Shown here: in pieces, positions 16,357-23,678 of the stretch
Layout: each line of letters opens with the position of its first letter
Numbering within the stretch: the stretch's first letter is position 1
Assembly: GCA_910583965.1 (NCBI GenBank)
Contig: CAJUAE010000039.1
Location: forward strand, 1-29,298
Direction of reading: 5' to 3'
DNA length: 29,298 nucleotides
From: an uncultured Lachnospiraceae bacterium
GTDB taxonomy: Bacteria > Bacillota > Clostridia > Lachnospirales > Lachnospiraceae
The notes under the pieces: generated by a model
Databases searched by the model: none
What the model was told of the DNA's origin: nothing
Seen by the model: the letters and a program-made list of their open reading frames with translations, nothing else
Program-made: the position numbers and the translations under genes

Positions 16357-16380
16357 ACAAAAACATAAGAGAGGATTACA

Positions 16381-16683
16381 ATGGGAGTACTTTTACGAAA
16401 ACGACGGCGGATTCAATACAGGGGACAGAACTTTGTATGGTGGGTTGCACCAGATGATGATGACTGTGACCAGATTTATTTGAATATTATTTCTGAGGAT
16501 AAAAAAGTTGTTCTTGCATGTCCAATTGGCGACGAAAATTATACTGTCATAAGCAAGGGGCGGTTCTTCCAAGGAGAGAAAACTTCCGGCTGCTGGGAGT
16601 ATCATAAGATTCCGCGTGACAGTTCACTCATGTATGTGACACCTAAGGATGTGGCTCAGATCATTGCATGGGCGGTTCCTTAG
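16381..16683 (+). CDS. Small hypothetical protein
   Basis: Not a named family I can assign. The 100-residue protein (MGVLLRKRRRIQYRGQNFVW) begins with a basic stretch, then WWVAPDDDDCDQIYLNIISE and DKKVVLACPIGD, and ends YVTPKDVAQIIAWAVP. It looks like a small mixed alpha/beta fold with no membrane segment. I recall similar short proteins in Lachnospiraceae genomes but no function. A GAGAGGA ribosome site precedes the ATG by 6 nt. It is convergent with the XRE regulator, with stops 23 bp apart. Confidence 0.75.
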   Translation: MGVLLRKRRRIQYRGQNFVWWVAPDDDDCDQIYLNIISEDKKVVLACPIGDENYTVISKGRFFQGEKTSGCWEYHKIPRDSSLMYVTPKDVAQIIAWAVP

Positions 16684-16706
16684 CTCCCTGCAAACCGAAA
16701 AAATTT

Positions 16707-16949
16707 TCAGCTAATCTCCTGTTCCAGCTTATGAAACAGGCTGCACTGAAAGAAATCATCCAATGAAATATCAAGCCCATCACATATTATTTTGATAGTC
16801 ACGATTCCAGTGTTTTTGCTGTGACCATTCATAACGTTTTTCAGGGTCGACTCCGGCATACCTGCAGAATAGGCCAACTGTGATATCTTCAGATTCCTTT
16901 CTTTGCATAGACTTTTAATGCGCAATACAACTGCTTCTTGTGCTTTCAT
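16707..16949 (-). CDS. Small XRE-family HTH regulator
   Basis: An 80-residue protein that is almost entirely an HTH_3/Cro-C1 domain: VLRIKSLCKERNLKISQLAYSAGM then ESTLKNVMNGHSKNTGIVTIKIICDGL, and LDDFF at the end. The helix-turn-helix spans about residues 20-45. It has no sensor domain. A GAGGTGG ribosome site precedes the start. It is divergent from the region leading to the larger regulator. Single-domain XRE proteins of this kind act as repressors of neighbouring or mobile genes; the target here is unknown. Confidence 0.85.
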   Translation of the reverse strand: MKAQEAVVLRIKSLCKERNLKISQLAYSAGMPESTLKNVMNGHSKNTGIVTIKIICDGLDISLDDFFQCSLFHKLEQEIS

Positions 16950-17212
16950 TCGTATCCACCTCGATACATTTTATTAATTATGTTATTTGTGGTTTTTAAC
17001 AGTTCTATTCTACAAAATATGAATTAATACACCGGATCTTATATGGTCTTTTTAGGATATTTTCATTCTTTTTCTAATTGAGCTGTTTTTTGCAAAACAT
17101 GTTTTGGACAGTTATGTCTCTTGTTTACGCGAATAAAAGATGGTAATCTGATAGGGATAATGTGAAAAAAGTAAAAATATAACATTATAAAAATTATAAT
17201 GCGAAAGATAAA

Positions 17213-17302
17213 ATGGATATCGCGTATCAGAAACTTTTCAAGGAACATACAGAGTATCTGAAATTCAAAAAGAAGCGTGATAACAAATTGCTAATACAAT
17301 AA
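17213..17302 (+). pseudogene. Possible short ORF or gene remnant
   Basis: An open frame of 29 codons (MDIAYQKLFKEHTEYLKF then KKKRDNKLLIQ) with natural-looking amphipathic, Lys-rich composition. It has no ribosome site before the ATG and an in-frame stop only eleven codons upstream. It may be the tail of a lost gene or chance. The rest of 16950-17368 shows nothing. Confidence 0.25.
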
Positions 17303-17368
17303 TCACAAACGTAGGCGTAATGGTGGCTATATCAAAATTTGAGAAGTAGTGCTATTAGGAAAATAGGT

Positions 17369-17520
17369 AAAAATAGGTAACAGTTCAGATAGGTATTTGC
17401 ACTTTGCTGCAAATACCATAAAACAACGTGGTGGCTGCAAGCAAAAATCCATCGCCAAAGGCGATTTTGCATGGATTTTTGTCCGTAACAGTGAAGGTAT
17501 CTGAACTGTTACAAAAATAG
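17369..17520. mobile_element. MITE-like element with 15-bp terminal inverted repeats and 8-bp target duplication
   Basis: A 136-bp element (17377-17512) has perfect 15-bp ends, GTAACAGTTCAGATA and TATCTGAACTGTTAC. It is flanked on both sides by AAAAATAG (17369-17376 and 17513-17520), as expected for an 8-bp target-site duplication. Inside are two further hairpins: GGTATTTGCA/TGCAAATACC (17392-17417) and AAAAATCCAT/ATGGATTTTT with an inner CGCC/GGCG. The right end also offers an alternative pairing GTAACAGT/ACTGTTAC. It has no coding capacity and ends 64 bp before the regulator at 17585. Confidence 0.8.
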
Positions 17521-17584
17521 CCAATTACTGAATATTCGTTGTAGTAGAGTCAACAAACTGCACAGAAAAGGTAGTAAAAGATAA

Positions 17585-19447
17585 ATGAAGAAAAAACGTT
17601 TGGAAGCAGGGCAGGATTTTCCCCGTTTTTTAAAGCATGTCAGAAAAGAACAAAATGTATTGTTGGAACAATTGTCAAGAGGCTTGATGACGGTCAGTAA
17701 CCTTGCGAGAATTGAGAAAGGACAGCGACCTATCTCAAAAAGTATGCGGGATTGTCTGCTGGGTAGACTTGGGATTGCGAGTGATCTGTATGAAAATATG
17801 TTAAATATTGAAGACTATGCAATATGGGAGCGACAGCGTTGTATTTTATGTGCGATAGAATTTAAAGAGACAGAAAAAGCGCAGGAGCTTATCCAGAATT
17901 ATGAGATGCAGGATTTGACAAAGGACAAAGTACAACAACAGTTTTGTCTAATGATGAAGGCAGAGATATTAAAACAACAGAAAGCAGATTCTAGTGCGAT
18001 TAGAGCATGTTATGAAGCTGCGGTAAAATGTACAATTCCTGATATAGAATATATGTCCTATGAGAAGATAGTGTTGTCTATTCAGGAAATCAATGTGGTT
18101 TTGGAGTATGTGTATTCTCATAAAGAGATGGATTTTGAAAAGAAATGTAAAGTATTGTTGGATTTTGTGGAACGCACTACATATGATACACTGTCTAAGG
18201 TAAAAATATATCCAAAGATTCTGTATTATTATTTGCGAGAAGCCTATGCAAATAATAATGTACCAATAACAAAAAATGCAATGATTGTGTATTTACAAAT
18301 CTGTGATCGAGCAATTGAAATGTTGCGTGATTCTGGACGAGCGTATTATTTATTGGAACTTTTGGAAATAAAAATTAAATTGTTAGAGGAAATGAGTGTA
18401 CAGTTTGAGAATGAAGATCAAGCATTAAAAGAGAACATACAAGAGAGTAAGAATTTTGTGAAATTGTTAAAAAGTCTTTGCGCGGAATATCATGTGCCAG
18501 CATATATGCAAGATTCTACTTATCTGTATCGGCAGAGATGGATGTTCTATGTAGGGGATGTATTGCGCATACGCAGAAATATGTATGGAATAACGCAGAA
18601 GAAACTGTGTGAGGGAATTTGTTCTGTTAGAACACTGCGCAGAACAGAGAAAAAGGAAGCGAACATGCAACAGGAGGTGCTGGGAAAACTGTTGCGAAAG
18701 CTTGGTATTTCTAAAGAATTTCAGCGTGCACGACTTGTGACAAATGACAGAGAAGTACTGAAATTAAGAGAGGAAATTGCAGTGTGTCGCAATAATCGTG
18801 AGCCAGACAAAGCTAGAATGCTATTAAAATTAATGAAAGAGCGAGTTTCTATGGATATACCAGAAAATAAACAATATTTTTTGGAAGCGGAGGCTTCTTT
18901 GGATTGGATGGAAGGTAAGATTACAAGGAAGGAGTTTATAGTGAGGGAAGAAGAGGCACTTCGGTGTACACTCAAAGTGAAAAGATTATATAATTTGGAT
19001 GAGGTGTATCTGACGCAGATGGAAATGTTTTGTATTCGGAAAAAAGTGCAGGTATCTGAAGATTTAGACAAGATGAAAGGTATTGATTTTTTGTTACAAT
19101 TTTTTGACTGGTTTGCAAAAAGAAATGCATTGCCCGATTGTATAGTGATATATGAATTTGTTGTAGTAAGTGTTATAAACGAATTAGGAAATATAGGAGA
19201 ATATCGTATTTCAATAGATTTAAGTAAAAAGTTACTTAAAGAATCATTAATATGTAGAAGAATGTGGATAATTGCTGATAGTCTGTATAACATTTTGTGG
19301 AATGAGAATCAGTGTGAACAGGATGCAGGTCGATTGTGCGAGAAAGAAAAAATGACTGAGAAACTGCAACAATGCATTATGCTCAGCCATTTTTGTAAGC
19401 AGAATACTGATAAATCATTTTATCAATCAAAAATATTTGAAAATTGA
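17585..19447 (+). CDS. Large transcriptional regulator with two HTH domains and two helical-repeat halves (RRNPP-like)
   Basis: A 620-residue cytoplasmic protein. An XRE-type HTH lies at about residues 13-66 (FLKHVRKEQNVLLEQLSRGL, then VSNLARIEKGQRPISK). A helical, TPR-like region follows from about 85 to 300 (RCILCAIEFKETEKAQELIQ and similar helix pairs). A second HTH-like segment at about 323-376 (VGDVLRIRRNMYGITQKKLC then VRTLRRTEKKEANMQQE) is followed by a second helical region to the end. HTH plus TPR is the RRNPP plan (Rgg, PlcR, NprR, PrgX and relatives), whose TPR part binds a small peptide; here the plan looks doubled. The ribosome site (AAAGGTAG) is weak and distant. A MITE ends 64 bp upstream. 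A 52-aa exported-peptide gene is convergent, 107 bp away. The peptide-binding role is inferred. Confidence 0.8.
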   Translation: MKKKRLEAGQDFPRFLKHVRKEQNVLLEQLSRGLMTVSNLARIEKGQRPISKSMRDCLLGRLGIASDLYENMLNIEDYAIWERQRCILCAIEFKETEKAQELIQNYEMQDLTKDKVQQQFCLMMKAEILKQQKADSSAIRACYEAAVKCTIPDIEYMSYEKIVLSIQEINVVLEYVYSHKEMDFEKKCKVLLDFVERTTYDTLSKVKIYPKILYYYLREAYANNNVPITKNAMIVYLQICDRAIEMLRDSGRAYYLLELLEIKIKLLEEMSVQFENEDQALKENIQESKNFVKLLKSLCAEYHVPAYMQDSTYLYRQRWMFYVGDVLRIRRNMYGITQKKLCEGICSVRTLRRTEKKEANMQQEVLGKLLRKLGISKEFQRARLVTNDREVLKLREEIAVCRNNREPDKARMLLKLMKERVSMDIPENKQYFLEAEASLDWMEGKITRKEFIVREEEALRCTLKVKRLYNLDEVYLTQMEMFCIRKKVQVSEDLDKMKGIDFLLQFFDWFAKRNALPDCIVIYEFVVVSVINELGNIGEYRISIDLSKKLLKESLICRRMWIIADSLYNILWNENQCEQDAGRLCEKEKMTEKLQQCIMLSHFCKQNTDKSFYQSKIFEN

Positions 19448-19500
19448 TTCCTGTAGGGTGTTTACTTACTATTTTTTAGAAAAGAGTTACTATTATATAC

Positions 19501-19534
19501 AAAAAATAATAATTGGATACTTTTTTATTATTAT
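19501..19534. terminator. Weak bidirectional A/T hairpin between regulator and peptide gene
   Basis: AATAATAA at 19505-19512 pairs with TTATTATT at 19525-19532. A6 on the left gives TTTTTT on the minus strand after the hairpin. The stem is all A/T, so efficiency is doubtful. Confidence 0.35.
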
Positions 19535-19554
19535 GGAAAATTTGATGTTATTTT

Positions 19555-19713
19555 TTATGAAATATCATCATCTAAATAAGGTTTATCACTTAGGATTGAA
19601 ATATCTCCTTCATTAGAACAATCATTTGTATTAGATACGATGACAGTACCATTTTGAATTAAAATCACCAGAGCCAACATTAACCACCATTTTCTTAAAT
19701 TAAAACGTTTCAT
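19555..19713 (-). CDS. Small exported peptide, candidate signalling precursor
   Basis: A 52-codon gene too short for routine annotation. The ATG at 19713 has an excellent GGAGG ribosome site 8 nt upstream. The product starts with a basic stretch (MKRFNLRKWW), then a hydrophobic core (LMLALVILI, about residues 11-19), then a polar, acidic tail (SNTNDCSNEGD ... LDDDIS) with one cysteine at residue 32. This is the shape of Phr, PapR, NprX or Shp precursors: an export segment followed by a short mature peptide. No AxA cleavage site is obvious, so the processed form is unknown. It is convergent with the double HTH-TPR regulator, whose family senses such peptides. Pairing and function are inferred. 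Confidence 0.7.
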   Translation of the reverse strand: MKRFNLRKWWLMLALVILIQNGTVIVSNTNDCSNEGDISILSDKPYLDDDIS

Positions 19714-19880
19714 TTGTAAAACCTCCATTTTTTATAATGATAGCCTTTTGAATCTCCATTCTACCTGATTTTACGGTTAAATTTCTATTATATAAACATA
19801 AGTTTGATTATCTGTTTAATAAAAAATTTTCATAACATTAGGTGCAAAGAGACTTCAAGAGTCTATTAATTTGCGATAAT
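19714..19880. promoter_or_regulatory. Upstream region of the peptide gene
   Basis: On the minus strand a TATAAT (within TTATATAATAG, about 19787-19797) could be a -10 for the peptide gene, with no good -35. I see no other feature before the repeat copy at 19881. Confidence 0.3.
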
Positions 19881-19986
19881 CGAGCAGGAAAAATTATTTC
19901 CCATACTCGCGCACCAGACGCAATCTAAAGCATATTTTATTTCCGCGTCATGTGCATAAGACATGACTACTCTTAATGCGTAGTCA
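19881..19986 (-). repeat. Structured dispersed repeat, degenerate copy E, with preceding hairpin
   Basis: Read on the minus strand, a hairpin TGACTAC/GTAGTCA (19964-19986) is followed by TTATGCACA, stem GCAC..GACGC with GCGTC..GTGC, unpaired strand GGAAATAAAA, a weak inner hairpin, and a degraded closing hairpin CGAGTATGGGAAA...CCTGCTCG at 19881-19909. The T-run is poor and the last stem has mismatches, so this is an older copy. Confidence 0.6.
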
Positions 19987-20335
19987 GTAAGAAAGCCTAG
20001 ATTTTGGCACATAAGTATAGAAGAAATAGATCATTACTATAATTAAATATAACGAAGTTTGACATTGTTTTCAAGGGACAGAATTGGCCAGTAAAAATTT
20101 GGTAAAAGAAATTTTCAAAGAGTTTATGGAACAATTACGATTGTTGTGCACTTGATAAAAGTTTTAGAAAGAAAGGGTTGCGCAATTGTGGTAATTTATG
20201 TATATTAAAGAAATAGCATGTACAAAATCGAAATGTTTGATATAATGTTACCTGCAACAGGAATCTCAATATAGGGATGCTGTTTTGCAGGCAGCACAAA
20301 AATGCAGGTGGACAAAAGACACTGGGAGGCGAAGG
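19987..20335. promoter_or_regulatory. Intergenic region with extended -10 promoter for the glycosyltransferase operon
   Basis: TGATATAAT at 20238-20246 is an extended -10 with a perfect TATAAT; the -35 is weak. The leader to 20336 is about 85 nt and ends with a GGGAGG ribosome site. Nothing else is seen in 19987-20237. Confidence 0.5.
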
Positions 20336-21313
20336 ATGAAATTGATCATACAAATCCCCTGTTACAATGAGGCAGAGACTCTGGAGATAGCGTTAAATGA
20401 CCTTCCACGTCATATTAATGGTATTGATGAGATAGAGTATTTAATCATCAATGACGGAAGTGATGACGATACGGAACACATTGCCCTGGACTGGGGTGTG
20501 CACTATGTTGTGCATTTCAAACGAAATCTGGGGCTGGCAAAGGGATTTCTTGCTGGGATTGACCTCGCTCTGCGACACGGTGCAGACATTATTGTAAATA
20601 CGGATGCGGATAACCAATACTGCGGTGCGGACATTGAGAAACTAATACAACCAATTCTCAAAAGAGAAGCAGACATTGTCATTGGAGAGCGACCAATTGA
20701 TGAAATTCAGGAATTTTCTTGGATTAAGAAGAAACTGCAACGTTTTGGAAGCTGGGTAGTGCGTGCGGCGTCGAAGACAAACATACCAGATGCGCCAAGC
20801 GGCTTTAGAGCTTACAGTAGAAAAGCTGCAATGCGAGTGAATGTACATAATGAGTATACTTATACGCTAGAGACAATTGTGCAGGCAGGTAGAAACAAAA
20901 TGGCAATCACTTCCGTTCCAGTACATACAAATCCCGAGTTACGTAAATCCAGATTAATGAACTCTACAGGAAGTTATATCAAGAAATCCATGCTGACCAT
21001 ACTGCGCGCAGTCCTAATGTACAAGCCGATGAAGATTTTTACACTGATTAGCAGTCTGTTTATACTGTTTGGCACAGTGATAGGAGTCAGATTTCTGTAT
21101 TTTTTCTTTACAGGAGACGGTTCAGGACATACGCAGTCTCTGATACTTGCCGCTATGATGATTATCATTGGTTTTCAGACGCTTGTGACAGGTATGCAGG
21201 CAGACATTATATCAGCAAACCGCAAACTGCTAGAAGACATACAGTTTCGAGTAAAAAAGCTTGAGCTGGGACTGTTAGACCCAGAAGGCGAAAAAAAGAA
21301 AGATGATAAGTAA
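20336..21313 (+). CDS. GT2 family glycosyltransferase with two C-terminal membrane segments
   Basis: Transfers a sugar from an NDP-sugar, probably to a polyprenyl phosphate. The ATG at 20336 (325 aa, MKLIIQIPCYNEAETLEIAL) follows GGGAGGCGAAGG; an in-frame start at 20285 has no ribosome site. The GT-A fold shows IPCYNE, INDGSDDDT (about 38-46), GLAKGFLAGIDLAL and the metal-binding NTDADNQ (about 88-94). Two hydrophobic helices near the C-terminus (IFTLISSLFILFGTVIGVRF and LILAAMMIIIGFQTLV) resemble DPM1/GtrB-type enzymes. The next gene starts 2 bp after its stop and encodes a GT-C-like membrane enzyme, a natural acceptor partner. Confidence 0.9.
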   Translation: MKLIIQIPCYNEAETLEIALNDLPRHINGIDEIEYLIINDGSDDDTEHIALDWGVHYVVHFKRNLGLAKGFLAGIDLALRHGADIIVNTDADNQYCGADIEKLIQPILKREADIVIGERPIDEIQEFSWIKKKLQRFGSWVVRAASKTNIPDAPSGFRAYSRKAAMRVNVHNEYTYTLETIVQAGRNKMAITSVPVHTNPELRKSRLMNSTGSYIKKSMLTILRAVLMYKPMKIFTLISSLFILFGTVIGVRFLYFFFTGDGSGHTQSLILAAMMIIIGFQTLVTGMQADIISANRKLLEDIQFRVKKLELGLLDPEGEKKKDDK

Positions 21314-21315
21314 CA

Positions 21316-23451
21316 ATGGTAATAAGTAAACAAAAAATCAGGGAGATGCTAATTGGACTACTTAGAAAAGAAAAAATATTGAAGTACCTATTCGCGGCAG
21401 TGATTGTATGGATGGGAATATATAGGCTTGGAGAACTGACCATGCCCATTATTCTTGATGATGAATTTGGATACTGGTCAAATAGTATGCTGTTTTCAGG
21501 CAAGGATTGGACAGATTTAACAGGACGAATCAATTATTATTCTTATGGATATAGTCTAATACTCTGCATTGTGCAGAAAGTGGCCGCATTTCGTGGATAC
21601 GGCTGGACAGATTTGTATAAGGTAGCCGTTGCTTTCAATATTATTTTTGTTGTGTTAGGATATCTACTATCTGTAAAAATTGCAGAGCGTTATATGAAAC
21701 ATCTAAATTGGATAATGATTCCTGCAGTTTGTTTTGTAGCTGCAATTTATCCGTCTAATATGCTCTATACCCATGTTACATTGACCGAATGTACACTATC
21801 ATTTTTTTTCTGGATATTTGCTTATATGATGATGCGGATTATAGACAAACCAAGCGTGGCAAATCATATTGGGTTAGCAGCGATAGCTGTCTATATGTAT
21901 ACAGTGCATCAAAGAACGCTAGGACTTGTGCTCACAGCAGTACTGATGATAATTATTTTAAGACTGCTAAAGAGAAATAGTTTAAAACAGACAACAGCGT
22001 TTCTGGGAAGTGTATATTTTTGGTATATGCTTCATAGCATCATAAAGTCTTATGTTCGGAATGTAAATTATCTGGGAAAAACGCCAAGTGGTGTGGGGGA
22101 AATTTTTTCTGCCATACTTACAAAATCCATGGTTGCAATTTTTATTGTGATAATTGCAGTAATCCTATGGTTGTATATTCTTGAGAAAGGAAAAGTCAAA
22201 CTGGGATTGGGATTGTTTGTCGTAGCAATTGTGATAGTTTGCGGGGCAGTTTCAATGGGATTGAATCTAGTAGAAACCCCTCAAGGTGGCAGAGAATCAA
22301 TACTTGCAATCAATGAATTGTCAGGGCAGATTGGTGTGTTAAAGAATGTGTTTACAAAATATGGACTGATTCGCCTTGGAACAAGCATTGTGGGAAAATG
22401 GTATTATCTTGCCGCAGCTACAGGACTTGTTATTTGTTGGGGCTTGAGAGATTTATTTCTAAATGCTATCTTTTTGGCTGTAGATGGCTGTAAGCGATTT
22501 GTAGCAGTTCTGTGTGGCAGGGAACATACAATTAGTTCCAAAATTCAGGAAGATTTTGAGAAACATTTGTTTTTGTTTGGAATGTTTCTGTCTTTTGCAA
22601 GTGCTTTTATGATTAATGCCTTGTACAAAGAAGGATTTTACAAGGTAGATGATCTAATTAATGGAAGATATGTTGAATATCTGATAGGATTTGTGTTAGT
22701 ATACAGTATAGAGAGAATGCTAGCAGATCGTTATTGGCTATGGTATTGGACTGCATTTTTGGTGGCTTATCTGGTGGCAGGCGCGTACTGCCAGTATGCG
22801 TTTGACGAGTTGCAGCGGACAGAGTATGAGCTGATACATGCGACAGTGTTTGGTAGGGTATTTTGGAATTATGAATCTCCTACAGGTAAAATAAAGGAGG
22901 TGGCAAGATATGTGGTTCCGCTGGCAGCGGGATTTGTGTTGATATTCAAGGCAGGTTCGTCAGGAATTATGAAGAATCGGTTAGCAACATTTCGACTGAT
23001 AGTAGCATTGGTATTGCCAGTTGCAGCGTGGAATCATATTTATACAGAAATTGTTGACCATTATGTAGTGGTAAGAAATGAAAAGCAGTCAGGAGCTGCA
23101 CCACAGATTGCAGAGTGGGTCAACAGACTTTCGGGTGGAGAGAATATTTATTTTATTACAGACGGGTTAAGTTACAGGCAAGGGGAAATCTTACAATATA
23201 TAATCCGCTCTCAAAAATTGAACTTAACAGATTTTGGAAGTGTAGATTTTGAGGAAGATGCCTTGTACATACTAAATAATAATCTCTTAGATACCGATAT
23301 AATAAAAGAGAAGTGTGAGGTCGTAGACACAAAGGGAAGTTATGCGTTGGTCATTAGTAAAAATCAGAGTTTAGCCGAACGGTGGCAGTGGTATGTCGAA
23401 CAGACGAAACCACAACCAATTCAATACATCGAATATATTGAGGAAAACTGA
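21316..23451 (+). CDS. Polytopic membrane protein, probable GT-C glycosyltransferase
   Basis: A 711-residue protein with about a dozen hydrophobic helices and a C-terminal soluble part of about 130 residues. After the first membrane helix (YLFAAVIVWMGIYRL) comes PIILDDEFGYWS, an acidic DDE loop like the catalytic D/E pair in the first external loop of GT-C enzymes that use polyprenyl-phosphate sugars (PMT, ArnT and GT39/GT83 relatives). The start is 2 bp after the GT2 stop, with a poor ribosome site, which suggests translational coupling. Inference: the GT2 enzyme loads a sugar onto the lipid carrier and this protein transfers it to an external acceptor. The acceptor is unknown. Later segments (GRYVEYLIGFVLVYSIERML) have no motif I recognise. 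Confidence 0.75.
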   Translation: MVISKQKIREMLIGLLRKEKILKYLFAAVIVWMGIYRLGELTMPIILDDEFGYWSNSMLFSGKDWTDLTGRINYYSYGYSLILCIVQKVAAFRGYGWTDLYKVAVAFNIIFVVLGYLLSVKIAERYMKHLNWIMIPAVCFVAAIYPSNMLYTHVTLTECTLSFFFWIFAYMMMRIIDKPSVANHIGLAAIAVYMYTVHQRTLGLVLTAVLMIIILRLLKRNSLKQTTAFLGSVYFWYMLHSIIKSYVRNVNYLGKTPSGVGEIFSAILTKSMVAIFIVIIAVILWLYILEKGKVKLGLGLFVVAIVIVCGAVSMGLNLVETPQGGRESILAINELSGQIGVLKNVFTKYGLIRLGTSIVGKWYYLAAATGLVICWGLRDLFLNAIFLAVDGCKRFVAVLCGREHTISSKIQEDFEKHLFLFGMFLSFASAFMINALYKEGFYKVDDLINGRYVEYLIGFVLVYSIERMLADRYWLWYWTAFLVAYLVAGAYCQYAFDELQRTEYELIHATVFGRVFWNYESPTGKIKEVARYVVPLAAGFVLIFKAGSSGIMKNRLATFRLIVALVLPVAAWNHIYTEIVDHYVVVRNEKQSGAAPQIAEWVNRLSGGENIYFITDGLSYRQGEILQYIIRSQKLNLTDFGSVDFEEDALYILNNNLLDTDIIKEKCEVVDTKGSYALVISKNQSLAERWQWYVEQTKPQPIQYIEYIEEN

Positions 23452-23522
23452 GATTAGTATGACGAATAATCAATATAAAGGTGTACAAGTTGACTAAATT
23501 TGCAGATATTTAGAAAAAAAGC

Positions 23523-23551
23523 TTGCGAGACTTCTTATTTGGGTATATGAT
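23523..23551 (+). promoter_or_regulatory. Probable sigma-A promoter for the Big_2 protein gene
   Basis: TTGCGA at 23523-23528, a 17-bp spacer and TATGAT at 23546-23551. It gives a leader of about 120 nt. No known riboswitch is recognised in that leader. Confidence 0.6.
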
Positions 23552-23678
23552 ATATAGAGTGTAACGATTCAGCAGCGATATGCTTTTATAGGCAATTTTC
23601 CATACCTATGTTCTGTATAAGCAAGGAGCGCTGAGAGGTTATGAAAGGTTAAATAGTATTAATGGAGGAAAAGGTGCT

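Noticed and set aside
16154..16483. 109-codon open frame with repeated FLRxVIDC peptide
   Set aside because: The peptide repeat is a by-product of the 27-bp DNA direct repeats, and the frame runs into the better-supported gene at 16381 out of frame.
17392..17496. Terminator function for the hairpins inside the MITE
   Set aside because: They are part of an element with clean inverted ends and a target duplication; no gene ends just upstream.
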